Shown piece by piece: positions 7,317-14,790 of a DNA stretch of 16,811 bases. Source of the stretch: Candidatus Cloacimonadota bacterium (GTDB taxonomy: Bacteria; Cloacimonadota; Cloacimonadia; Cloacimonadales; Cloacimonadaceae); assembly GCA_023421135.1 (NCBI GenBank), contig JAEZUG010000078.1, positions 1 to 16,811 of the forward strand, given 5' to 3'. A model generated the notes under the pieces. It was not told the origin of the DNA, ran no database searches, and was given only the letters and a program-made list of their open reading frames with translations. The position numbers and the translations under genes are program-made. Each line of letters begins with the position of its first letter. The first letter of the stretch is position 1.

Positions 7317-8402
7317 TCAGGGATGCTCGATGAGTGATTGAACTGCCATAACCACAGGAAGTTCACCTTGCTCGACCTCTTGGCGGATCTTGTCCACCAG
7401 CAGCTTCTTTCCAGGATCACTGAAGAACTTGCCCAGGACCGCCTCAGTAAGCAGAGTATCAAACCAATTTGAGACTTGCTGGCGGCGTCTGGCTTCGAAC
7501 TGACCACTCTTGGTTGTCTCTTCCCTAAATTTCTGGATCATCTGCCAGACCTCAGGAATGCCAGCCCCAGTGAGAGCAGAGCAGGTGAGCGCTTCAGTTT
7601 TCCAGCCGGGAGTGATGGGACGCAGATAGTGCAAAACATTGGCCAGCTCGACCTTAGTTTGTTCTGCCCAAAGCTGATTTGCGCCATCGGCTTTGTTGAC
7701 CAGAATCAGATCTGCCAATTCCATAATCCCTTTCTTGATGCCCTGGAGCTCATCTCCAGCACCGGATATCTGCAGCAGCAGAAAGAAATCTACCATCGAA
7801 CGAACGGTGGTTTCGGATTGTCCCACGCCTACAGTCTCGACCAATACGACATCGTATCCCGCTGCTTCGCAGAGGATAATGCTTTCTCTGGTCTTTCTGG
7901 CGACACCACCCAGAACTCCTCCACTGGGAGAAGGCCGGATAAAGCTCTCGGGCAAACATGAGAGCTTCTCCATCCGGGTTTTATCTCCCAGAATGCTGCC
8001 TTTGGAGAGGCTGGAGGAAGGGTCAATGGCAAGCACTGCCACCTTGAAGCCCTGCCCAATCAGCCAGGTTCCAAAAGCCTCGATAAAGGTGCTCTTCCCC
8101 GCTCCGGGAGTACCTGTGATAGCGATGCGAATGGATGATCCGGAGTAAGGCAGGAGCCGCTTTATCAGCTCCTGACCTTGTCCGAAATGCTTGTTTGAAT
8201 TGCTTTCTATCAGAGTTATGGCCTTGGAAAGCAGAGTCCGGTTGCCTTCCCGTACACCACTACAGAGCATATCAAGATCATAGGATTTCCCTGCTCTATA
8301 GTGACTTATGGGCTTTGTAGCAGCTTCTGTGGCGGGCATCACCCGGCTGGCAAATTCACTGCCTGCGTTTTTCGGAGTCCATTCCGGTTTTCTGCTTTGC
8401 AC
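7317..8402 (-). CDS. meaB: Methylmalonyl-CoA mutase-associated GTPase (MeaB/ArgK family)
   Basis: MeaB is a G3E-family GTPase that loads adenosylcobalamin onto methylmalonyl-CoA mutase and protects the enzyme from inactivation. The 361-residue protein has the Walker A GTPGAGKST at 97-105, the family signature around AIDPSSSLSKGSILGDKTRM, the ETVGVGQSE switch segment and the NKAD guanine-specificity motif, followed by the helical dimerisation tail. It directly follows mutB, five bases after its stop, the usual genetic context for this family and strong support for its role. The start appears to be a GTG at 8402 with GAGG about ten bases upstream in the end of mutB; the first ATG (codon 22) has no ribosome site. 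The N-terminus is about 30 residues longer than many relatives. Confidence 0.95.
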   Translation of the reverse strand: MQSRKPEWTPKNAGSEFASRVMPATEAATKPISHYRAGKSYDLDMLCSGVREGNRTLLSKAITLIESNSNKHFGQGQELIKRLLPYSGSSIRIAITGTPGAGKSTFIEAFGTWLIGQGFKVAVLAIDPSSSLSKGSILGDKTRMEKLSCLPESFIRPSPSGGVLGGVARKTRESIILCEAAGYDVVLVETVGVGQSETTVRSMVDFFLLLQISGAGDELQGIKKGIMELADLILVNKADGANQLWAEQTKVELANVLHYLRPITPGWKTEALTCSALTGAGIPEVWQMIQKFREETTKSGQFEARRRQQVSNWFDTLLTEAVLGKFFSDPGKKLLVDKIRQEVEQGELPVVMAVQSLIEHP

Positions 8403-8407
8403 TTGTC

Positions 8408-10549
8408 TTAGGCCTCGATTCCGAACTTCTTAAAGAGCTCTTCCATGATCTTGGTAGCAGCTTTGGGAAGCTGGGTACCAGGCCCAAAGATGGCTGTTGC
8501 TCCGTGTTCATAAAGGAATTCATAATCCTGGGCAGGAATCACTCCTCCCACTATTACCATGATATCTTCACGACCCAGCTTGCTGAGTTCTTCAACCAAA
8601 GTGGGCAGAAGCACCTTATGACCTGCGGCCAGGGAACTCATGCCAATCACATGCACGTCGTTTTCCACAGCCTGACGAGCAGTCTCGGCAGGAGTCTGAA
8701 ACAGGGGTCCGACGTCCACGTCAAAGCCCATATCCGCATAGGCGGTAGATACTACCTTGGCTCCGCGGTCGTGACCATCCTGCCCCATCTTGGCGATCAT
8801 GATTCTGGGACGGCGGCCTTCTTCCTCGGCAAAACGATCGGTTAGATGGCGTACTGCTTCGATTTCATCCATATTCTTATACTCACTGCTGTAAACGTTG
8901 TTGATTAGTTTGATGCTGGCTTGATGACGACCAAAGATGTGTTCCATGGCATCAGAGATTTCACCCAGTGAAGCCCGGTTGCGGGCAGCGATCACGGCAA
9001 GCTCCAGAAGGTTGCCCTCTCCGGTCTCAGCAGCTTTAGTAATGGCTTGAAGACTGGCTTCAACCACTGCTGCATCACGCTCTTTCTTCAGCTTGTCAAG
9101 CCTGGAAAGCTGAGCCTCGCGCACGGCACTGTTATCCACTTCCAGGATTTCCATCGGAGCTTCATGTTCCGGACGGTATTTATTCACGCCCAGGATTGTA
9201 TCTGCACCGCTGTCGATCTTGGCTTGCCTGCGGGCAGATGCTTCTTCGATGCGCATCTTGGGAAGTCCGGTCTCAATAGCTTTCGCCATGCCACCCAGCT
9301 CTTCCACTTCGCGGATATGATCCCAGGCTCTGTGCAATAGCTGATCTGTGAGGTTCTCCAGATAATAGGAACCCGCCCATGGATCTATCACTTTGCAGAC
9401 ATAAGTTTCATGCTGCAGGTAAAGCTGGGTATTGCGCGCAATACGGGCAGAGAAATCTGTCGGCAAAGCAATGGCTTCATCCAGCGAATTGGTATGCAGG
9501 CTTTGAGTGTGACCCATAGTGGCGGCCAAAGCTTCCAGACAGGTGCGGGTGATGTTGTTGAAAGGATCCTGCTCCGTGAGGCTCCAGCCCGAGGTCTGAG
9601 AGTGAGTTCTGAGAGCCATGGACTTGGGATTCCTGGGAGCGAAGTCTTTGATGATCTTTGCCCATAGCAAGCGGGCGGAACGGAGCTTGGCGACTTCCAT
9701 GAAATAGTTCATGCCTTCAGCCCAGAAGAAGGACAACCGGGGTGCAAAGACGTCGATATCTATCCCTGCTTTGATCCCGGTGCGGACATATTCCAGACCG
9801 TCTGCCAAAGTATATGCCATCTCCAGGTCTGCCGTGGCACCTGCTTCCTGCATATGATAGCCGGAGATACTGATGCTATTGAACTTGGGCATAAATCTGG
9901 AAGCATAGCTGAAGATATCGGCAATGATCCTCATGGAAGCTTCAGGCGGATAGATATAGGTGTTTCTCACCATGTATTCTTTGAGAATATCGTTTTGGAT
10001 GGTGCCTGCAAGTTGCTCGGGTTTCACTCCCTGCTCTTCTGCTGCAACGATGTAGAACGCCATAATGGGGAGCACAGCACCGTTCATGGTCATGGAAACA
10101 GACATCTGATCCAGGGGAATCTGATCAAAAAGGATCTTCATATCCAGGATGGAATCCACTGCCACACCGGCTTTACCGACATCGCCAATCACCCGTTCAT
10201 GATCTGAATCGTATCCGCGGTGGGTAGCCAGATCGAAGGCTATGGACAAGCCCTTCTGCCCCATGGCAAGATTTCTGCGGTAAAAGGCATTGCTCTCTTC
10301 TGCAGTGGAGAACCCTGCGTACTGACGGATTGTCCAGGGTCTCTGAACGTACATAGTGGGGTACGGTCCTCTCAGGAAAGGCGTGATGCCCGAGAGATAA
10401 TCCACATGTTTCAGGCTATCGGTATCCTCTTTTCTATAGAGAGGCTTCACTTCTATCTGTTCATTGGTCTTCCAGATCTCATGCTTGAGATCATTCTTGG
10501 TGCTACTGCAGGAGAAGCTGGGATTGATCTTGGTAAAATCAGGTTTCAT
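8408..10549 (-). CDS. mutB: Methylmalonyl-CoA mutase, large (catalytic) subunit
   Basis: MutB with MutA interconverts (R)-methylmalonyl-CoA and succinyl-CoA using adenosylcobalamin. The 713-residue chain has the TIM-barrel domain (about 35-560) and the C-terminal cobalamin domain with the DGHDRG base-off motif at 591-596. Substrate and catalytic residues can be placed at a constant offset from the Propionibacterium enzyme: Y77 (Y89) in RQYAGFSTA, R195 (R207) in MVRNTYIYPP and H232 (H244) in SGYHMQEAGA. The Tyr and Arg pair marks a methylmalonyl-CoA rather than an isobutyryl-CoA mutase. Its ATG overlaps the mutA stop (ATGA) and is preceded by GGAGGTGA, so the subunits are likely made in balance. 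Confidence 0.98.
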   Translation of the reverse strand: MKPDFTKINPSFSCSSTKNDLKHEIWKTNEQIEVKPLYRKEDTDSLKHVDYLSGITPFLRGPYPTMYVQRPWTIRQYAGFSTAEESNAFYRRNLAMGQKGLSIAFDLATHRGYDSDHERVIGDVGKAGVAVDSILDMKILFDQIPLDQMSVSMTMNGAVLPIMAFYIVAAEEQGVKPEQLAGTIQNDILKEYMVRNTYIYPPEASMRIIADIFSYASRFMPKFNSISISGYHMQEAGATADLEMAYTLADGLEYVRTGIKAGIDIDVFAPRLSFFWAEGMNYFMEVAKLRSARLLWAKIIKDFAPRNPKSMALRTHSQTSGWSLTEQDPFNNITRTCLEALAATMGHTQSLHTNSLDEAIALPTDFSARIARNTQLYLQHETYVCKVIDPWAGSYYLENLTDQLLHRAWDHIREVEELGGMAKAIETGLPKMRIEEASARRQAKIDSGADTILGVNKYRPEHEAPMEILEVDNSAVREAQLSRLDKLKKERDAAVVEASLQAITKAAETGEGNLLELAVIAARNRASLGEISDAMEHIFGRHQASIKLINNVYSSEYKNMDEIEAVRHLTDRFAEEEGRRPRIMIAKMGQDGHDRGAKVVSTAYADMGFDVDVGPLFQTPAETARQAVENDVHVIGMSSLAAGHKVLLPTLVEELSKLGREDIMVIVGGVIPAQDYEFLYEHGATAIFGPGTQLPKAATKIMEELFKKFGIEA

Positions 10550-12453
10550 TTCTTCACCTCCATGAGGTTCACCAGTTCTGAAAGAGTATCAAAGAGGTTG
10601 GCTCTGATATGGATAAAGACATCAATGCCAGCTTGTTTATAGCTTTCCACCTGATCAGCCGGATATCCTGCCAGGATCAGAGCTTTATCGCCCAAAGCAG
10701 CACAGACTTCCGGCACTACCGAGAGATAGCTCTCGTCTGTACCACAGATACAGTAGGAAGAAGCTCCACTGGCTTTGGCAGCAGCGATTGCCTCGCTGGC
10801 AGTTTCGAAGAAACCTGGATTAATCACATCCAGCGATCCTGCCTGGAAGAAACCAATAGCAAAGTCCAGCCTGGGTTTACTGACGGCTAGAGAACCAACG
10901 TTCACCATGCAGACGGACAGGTTATTTTCTGGTTTAGTCCCTAGGACGCGGTTGCGCAGAGCTTCAATATCCATACAAGCTCTCAGCACCGGAAGAGCTC
11001 CTTCCGAGAGTTTTACAACCTGTTTCTCAGGACTCTGATACATAGTCCGGAGGCTTACGGCTTTCTCATCGGGATTGGCAAACATATTGACGCCCACAAA
11101 GACGTCCTTACGTTTATTCACAGCATCAATTCGGGCTTTGCTAACTTCTGCCAGACGGCTGTGGACTTTTCCGGAAAGCAGGGCCTTGATCATACCGCCC
11201 TCGGTCTCCAGCTCCTGCATCAGTTTCCAGGCAGCCTCAGAGAGTTGTCCGGTGAGACTTTCCACATAGTATGAGCCGGCTGCAGGATCTATAACCTTGT
11301 TCAGATGAGCTTCTTCACCCATCAGTATCTGCTGGTTGCGGGCTATCCGGCGGGAGAATTCGTCTGAGGTCTTGAGGAGTGCATCGAAGGGATCTACCTC
11401 AAGCGAGTCTGCTCCACCCAAGACACCTGCAAAGGTCTCGGTTGAGCTGCGCAGAACGTTTGTATAAATATCAAAAGTACTCTTGTTAAAGCTTGCCGTG
11501 CGGGCATGAATCCAAATCTTCTGAGCAGCATCACCACCGCCAAACTCTTTGATCATCTCTGCCCAGAGCAATCTGAAAGCACGTAGTTTGGCGATCTCCA
11601 TGAAGAGATTTGAGCCCAGAGACAGCTTCACCTGAAAGAGCGGAGCCACCTGTTCAATCGTGAGCCCTGCCTCCAGAAGTCCATCCAGATAGCCAATCGC
11701 TGTGGAAAGAGCAAAACCCAGCTCCTGCACGGCTGTGGCACCGGCAGACTCATAACAACGTGTATCAATACTGATTACCCGCAGATGCGGAGCGTGTTCC
11801 AGAGCCCATTTCACGGCCTTAAGCAGATTATACCAAGCGGGATGCAGATCCATCGGCAGGCTGCCTTTTCGGGCCAGTTCTCCGGTGGGATCGAAACCGA
11901 TCGAGCCTTCAAGAGACTTCAGATCAATCCCTTCTTCCCGGCAATAAGTCTGAAAATGCTCAAGCAAGGCAACTTGCTCCAGATCAGCTTGTATCAAGAG
12001 CGGAGCAGCTTTCAGATCCACTCCCTTCAATATGCGACCGAAATCATGGGCAGAACCAATCACTATCCCCTGTTTCCGATCTGAGGTTTTCAAGATGAGG
12101 TTCACTGCAGAAAGTCCTCTGGAAAGCTCGTCCAGAATTACTTCGTTGAGCTTGCTCAGATCTTCCTCTTCCTGAGCCTGAGCGACCAGCCAGGATTCAC
12201 GCAGCCTCTTCTCTGGGTCGTTCCCCCGCAAGTAGGGAGCAATCCCCGGTTCAGACAGCAGAAAGCTGAGCTTCTCCAGATCTTCTTTACGATAGATTGG
12301 GTTGAGCGTAATGCCCTCATAGGTCTTGGTCTTCATGACCTTAGAGAAATCCGCACCTTTGAGGGTATCTTCGGCGGCTTTGAGCCACTCTTCCCAGGTA
12401 GGTGCAGGAAATTCCTCAAGTAGAATTTGATCGATACTTTTATCGGTATCCAC
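10546..12453 (-). CDS. mutA: Methylmalonyl-CoA mutase, small (non-catalytic) subunit
   Basis: MutA is the partner of MutB in the heterodimeric form of methylmalonyl-CoA mutase. The 635-residue chain has the same two-domain plan as MutB, but its C-terminal cobalamin-like domain (from about residue 510) lacks the DxHxxG motif: the matching stretch reads GSLAVSKPR. The barrel also lacks the full catalytic set, as in known MutA proteins, so it is a structural subunit. Translation begins at a GTG (12453-12451), with AAGGAGT seven bases upstream. It opens the mutA-mutB-meaB operon and overlaps mutB by four bases. No methylmalonyl-CoA epimerase or propionyl-CoA carboxylase gene is in the window. Confidence 0.96.
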   Translation of the reverse strand: MDTDKSIDQILLEEFPAPTWEEWLKAAEDTLKGADFSKVMKTKTYEGITLNPIYRKEDLEKLSFLLSEPGIAPYLRGNDPEKRLRESWLVAQAQEEEDLSKLNEVILDELSRGLSAVNLILKTSDRKQGIVIGSAHDFGRILKGVDLKAAPLLIQADLEQVALLEHFQTYCREEGIDLKSLEGSIGFDPTGELARKGSLPMDLHPAWYNLLKAVKWALEHAPHLRVISIDTRCYESAGATAVQELGFALSTAIGYLDGLLEAGLTIEQVAPLFQVKLSLGSNLFMEIAKLRAFRLLWAEMIKEFGGGDAAQKIWIHARTASFNKSTFDIYTNVLRSSTETFAGVLGGADSLEVDPFDALLKTSDEFSRRIARNQQILMGEEAHLNKVIDPAAGSYYVESLTGQLSEAAWKLMQELETEGGMIKALLSGKVHSRLAEVSKARIDAVNKRKDVFVGVNMFANPDEKAVSLRTMYQSPEKQVVKLSEGALPVLRACMDIEALRNRVLGTKPENNLSVCMVNVGSLAVSKPRLDFAIGFFQAGSLDVINPGFFETASEAIAAAKASGASSYCICGTDESYLSVVPEVCAALGDKALILAGYPADQVESYKQAGIDVFIHIRANLFDTLSELVNLMEVKK

Positions 12454-12508
12454 TTCAAGACTCCTTTTATCTGTTTATTAAGATATTTCCACGAATTAAG
12501 TTCAAGGA

Positions 12509-12531
12509 TTGCCAAGCCTTGATTCTGGCAA
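12509..12531. repeat. Small inverted repeat between pgk and mutA
   Basis: TTGCCA and TGGCAA form a 6-bp stem around an 11-base loop, beginning about nine bases after the pgk stop on the minus strand. No T-run follows, so it is at best a weak terminator or an RNA-processing hairpin. The remaining 86-bp gap holds the mutA ribosome site but no strong promoter; the best guess on the minus strand is TTGAAC-17-CTTAAT, only four of six matches in each box. Confidence 0.3.
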
Positions 12532-12539
12532 GCATTTTC

Positions 12540-13805
12540 CTAGTCGGCCAGCAGCGCTTGCACGGGTTTCATGCCGTAGGCAGAGCCCTGCTGAATTGCA
12601 TCCAGGATAGCTCCACCACCGGTGAAGAAATAATAGTGAGGATTATTGGCAGCCTTGGCAAAGACTCCCGGCAACAGCTCTTTGAAATCCTGAATCGTGT
12701 CTCCGCCCCCGAAGAGTTTGAGAGCTTCAACGTTCTGATCGATAAGCAGATACATAGCCTTGGTTCCCTCTCCAAAGAGAGCTGTATAACCCATCACGGC
12801 ATTGACAAAGACTGTTCTGGCTTCTCCAAAGAGTTTGATTAAGCCCGCATCAGCAAAAGATTCCGGAGCCGCATCCAGCACATAGTTCAAAGCCATTCCC
12901 GGCTTCAGATCTGCCAGATGCCGAACTCGCCAAACAGAATTGTTCTCAATCGAATCAGACTCAATTATGGCAGGTATCTCCACTATCCTGGAAGCATAGT
13001 TTCCGGCTTCTTGAATGAACTTCCTGGCTTGAATCAGGTCATCTTCAGACACCCCTTTGATACTGATGCCATACTTCACACAAAGATAGGCATTGTAGAT
13101 CACACCACCCAAAAGCAGGTGATCTGCCAGCCTGATCAAAGACGACAAGGGGCCAATCTTGGTATCAAACTTCGAGCCGGCCACTACAGCTAGTAAAGGC
13201 CGATTGGGCTCAAATACTTTGCTCAGAAAGCTCACTTCTTTTTGCATCAGTAGTCCTGCTGCAGAGGGTAATTGAGCAGCAATACCCACCGTGGAACAAT
13301 GTGCTTGCCAGGAACCAAAGGCATCGTTGATGAAGATATCCGCCATTCCAGCCAGAGAAACAGCCATGGCATTGGCGCTACCATCCTTGGCTTCCTCGCC
13401 TCGGAACCAGCGTGTATTAGGCAGATACACAAAATCACAATTACCCAGTTTCAGTTCGTCAATGGCGGCTGCGATCGGAGAGACGTTCACGATGGGCGCT
13501 CTTTCTTCATAGACTGGAGCCAAACCCCTGAGCTGAAGCTTCTGCTCCAGATACTTCAGGATAGGCAGGGTCGAATCTTCTTCCGAGATGGTGAATTCAC
13601 CAGTCTTCTTATCATAAGGACGTCCTACGTGGCTCATCAAAACCGGCAATCCACCCTGCTTGTAGATGTGCAGGAGAGTCGGAATGGTGGCATCAATCCG
13701 CATGGTATCTTTGATCTTGCCTTTTTTCACGACGTTATGATCCATTCGCACCAATACGACCTTGCCCCGCATATCCATATCCAACATGTTCTTGAGCTTT
13801 GCCAT
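12540..13805 (-). CDS. pgk: Phosphoglycerate kinase, divergent
   Basis: PGK moves phosphate between 1,3-bisphosphoglycerate and ADP in glycolysis and its reverse. The 421-residue length and two-domain plan fit. Retained features are D22 and N24 in VRMDHNV, R36, H59 and R62 in MSHVGRP, R132 in NTRWFRGEE, nucleotide-site lysines K212 and K216, GGGDT at 366-370 and TGGGA at 395-399. Departures are clear: the canonical AFGTAHRAHAS reads AFGSWQAHCS (162-171), one residue shorter and without the substrate-binding Arg, and the GPMGVFE region reads AVMGYTA near 336-342. It may be a working but unusual PGK or a paralogue with a changed role. The ATG at 13805 has GGAG seven bases upstream and lies 24 bp after the nuclease stop. 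Confidence 0.9.
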   Translation of the reverse strand: MAKLKNMLDMDMRGKVVLVRMDHNVVKKGKIKDTMRIDATIPTLLHIYKQGGLPVLMSHVGRPYDKKTGEFTISEEDSTLPILKYLEQKLQLRGLAPVYEERAPIVNVSPIAAAIDELKLGNCDFVYLPNTRWFRGEEAKDGSANAMAVSLAGMADIFINDAFGSWQAHCSTVGIAAQLPSAAGLLMQKEVSFLSKVFEPNRPLLAVVAGSKFDTKIGPLSSLIRLADHLLLGGVIYNAYLCVKYGISIKGVSEDDLIQARKFIQEAGNYASRIVEIPAIIESDSIENNSVWRVRHLADLKPGMALNYVLDAAPESFADAGLIKLFGEARTVFVNAVMGYTALFGEGTKAMYLLIDQNVEALKLFGGGDTIQDFKELLPGVFAKAANNPHYYFFTGGGAILDAIQQGSAYGMKPVQALLAD

Positions 13806-13829
13806 TGTCTTACTCCTCTATTCTTTTTG

Positions 13830-14327
13830 TTAATTTCTTCTGTTTCTCCGATATTCCCAGGGTGGGATCGGATGAGGATCGACCCATAATCCCTTTTTTG
13901 CTGCTTTGGCAGAGACTTCCATAGCTGCCAAATCCGGATCACTATTATAATCTTTATAGTGCCAGGCCAATCCGGCTTTGAGCAATTCGTGATTTAAGCA
14001 ACGCCCATCCTCCAGATAAACCCAGCCCAAAACTCTCTGATACCGGTCCAATCCTTCGGAAACCACCCTCACTTCTTTGGAAAAAACCAGATCTCCCACA
14101 AAACTACGGGCAACTGTGCCAAAAGCCTGTCCTCTCTCCGGACAATCAATTCCATTCAGACGGATGCGTTGTTCCTGATTGTTGATCAAGAGCACAATTG
14201 TATCTCCATCAGTAACCTTCACTACGCTCCCCTTGAGTGCGGGATCTGCAGCGCAGGAAACACAAAGAAATAGAAATACAAGCAGTAATACACTGCTGAT
14301 CAGGTATTTGGAAGATTTCACTATCAT
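13830..14327 (-). CDS. Secreted staphylococcal-type (thermo)nuclease
   Basis: This SNase-fold protein cleaves DNA and/or RNA in a calcium-dependent way. Numbered from the ATG at 14327 (165 residues), the active site is complete: DGDT at 40-43, R56 and D61/E64 in RLNGIDCPE, and R98 in DRYQRVLG; it ends with the PWEYRR tail typical of the family. Residues 8-24 are a hydrophobic signal segment after a basic MIVKSSK start. The following Cys25 in LCVSC could be a lipoprotein Cys, but residue -3 is Cys, not the usual Leu, so simple secretion is equally possible. I place the start at 14327, or the adjacent GTG at 14330, because the strong GGAGGT (14338-14343) lies inside the longer frame that begins at 14345. 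Confidence 0.9.
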   Translation of the reverse strand: MIVKSSKYLISSVLLLVFLFLCVSCAADPALKGSVVKVTDGDTIVLLINNQEQRIRLNGIDCPERGQAFGTVARSFVGDLVFSKEVRVVSEGLDRYQRVLGWVYLEDGRCLNHELLKAGLAWHYKDYNSDPDLAAMEVSAKAAKKGLWVDPHPIPPWEYRRNRRN

Positions 14328-14337
14328 CACTCGGATA

Positions 14338-14343
14338 ACCTCC
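14338..14343 (-). promoter_or_regulatory. Shine-Dalgarno GGAGGT that sets the nuclease start
   Basis: GGAGGT on the minus strand ends 10 bases before the ATG at 14327 and 7 bases before a GTG at 14330. It overlaps codons 1-3 of the longest frame (ATG at 14345), so that upstream ATG is unlikely to be the real start. Confidence 0.7.
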
Positions 14344-14358
14344 ATCAGGCTGTTTTTC

Positions 14359-14386
14359 TTTATATAGTAGCGCTAAATTCTGTCAA
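14359..14386 (-). promoter_or_regulatory. Sigma70-like promoter for the nuclease-pgk genes
   Basis: On the minus strand a perfect TTGACA (14381-14386) is followed after 16 bp by TATAAA (14359-14364), matching five of six bases of the -10 consensus. The upstream side is AT-rich. Expected transcription start is near 14352, which is too close to an ATG at 14345 and supports the later start codon. Confidence 0.65.
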
Positions 14387-14411
14387 TAAAAAGAATTCTG
14401 TGGTTTTCAAC

Positions 14412-14444
14412 AAGGATTTGAGGATTTAAGGATTTGAAGGATTC
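14412..14444. repeat. GGATTT units at 8-9-bp spacing
   Basis: GGATTT occurs at 14414, 14422 and 14430, then GGATTC at 14439, giving steps of 8, 8 and 9 bp. The last three units form the left arm of the 24-bp inverted repeat. Confidence 0.75.
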
Positions 14445-14521
14445 TATGGAAGAATGGACAATTTGGACGATATGGACTTGATGGACACACTTGGACTAAT
14501 CCTTCAAGTCCTAAAATCCTC
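14420..14521. repeat. 24-bp inverted repeat enclosing five TGGAC units
   Basis: The left arm 14420-14443 and right arm 14498-14521 are reverse complements at 22 of 24 positions. One mismatch (14433/14508) would be a U-G wobble in RNA and the other (14428/14513) is A-A. The 54-base interval between the arms contains TGGAC at 14455, 14464, 14473, 14482 and 14492, that is steps of 9, 9, 9 and 10 bp. Confidence 0.8.
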
Positions 14522-14529
14522 GTTAAAAG

Positions 14530-14660
14530 ATCTGTGTAAATCATAATCATCAGCGTCATCTGCGTTCTATTATCAGGAAAATCAGGTTGATCAGGTCTTC
14601 AGAGTTCTATTATGCTAAAAATCCTGCAGATCCAGTCGATCCAGTCATCTGCGTTCTATT
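14530..14660. repeat. Three runs of ATC-initiated 9-bp units, each ending in GTTCTATT
   Basis: Run 1 has ATC at 14530, 14540, 14549 and 14558 and ends in GTTCTATT at 14564-14571. Run 2 has ATCAGG at 14572, 14581 and 14590 and ends in GTTCTATT at 14604-14611. Run 3 has ATCC at 14621, 14630 and 14639, includes the tandem nonamer GATCCAGTC (14629-14646), has ATC at 14647 and ends in GTTCTATT at 14653-14660. Runs 1 and 3 share the exact 17-mer GTCATCTGCGTTCTATT (14555-14571 and 14644-14660). Confidence 0.8.
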
Positions 14661-14720
14661 CGGTAGCTTGCCCAGCAAGCGACAGCAGCGCAGCACAAAT
14701 CACCAAAATCCAGAGAGTTC

Positions 14721-14749
14721 TTGACAATAAACCCAGCCCCAGACAGAAT
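14721..14749 (+). promoter_or_regulatory. Sigma70-like promoter for the pyrE operon
   Basis: A perfect TTGACA (14721-14726) is followed after exactly 17 bp by CAGAAT (14744-14749), four of six matches to the -10 consensus. Transcription would begin near 14756, leaving a leader of about 35 bases that contains AAGGA (14775-14779) ahead of the ATG at 14791. The leader is too short for a pyrimidine attenuator. Confidence 0.6.
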
Positions 14750-14790
14750 TGGGCAGCAGAATAAAACGAATCAACAAGGATTGGACTATT

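Larger units (their letters stand above)
14346..14790. other. 445-bp divergent intergenic region with repeat cluster
   Basis: The region separates the minus-strand nuclease gene from the plus-strand pyrE gene. It carries a promoter at each edge and, from 14412 to 14660, a dense cluster of short phased repeats and an inverted repeat, listed separately. A 6-bp hairpin with a three-base loop (GCTTGC/GCAAGC, 14666-14680) follows the cluster; it lacks a T-run. I see no coding sequence here. Confidence 0.7.

Noticed and set aside
12454..12539. Cobalamin riboswitch ahead of the B12-dependent mutase genes
   Set aside because: The 86-bp gap is far too short for a cobalamin riboswitch and no B12-box-like conserved segment is seen.
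13272..13889. A 205-codon plus-strand frame antisense to pgk and the nuclease end
   Set aside because: It crosses two real genes on the opposite strand and shows no family features.
14253..14327. Firm lipoprotein call for the nuclease from LCVSC
   Set aside because: The -3 position is Cys rather than Leu, Val or Ile, and a signal peptidase I site after SCA is equally possible.
14555..14660. CRISPR array suggested by the repeated 17-mer
   Set aside because: There are only two exact copies, the interval is itself made of related nonamers, and no cas genes are present.
14666..14680. Hairpin GCTTGC-CCA-GCAAGC as a transcription terminator
   Set aside because: No T-run follows on either strand and it lies upstream of both flanking genes.
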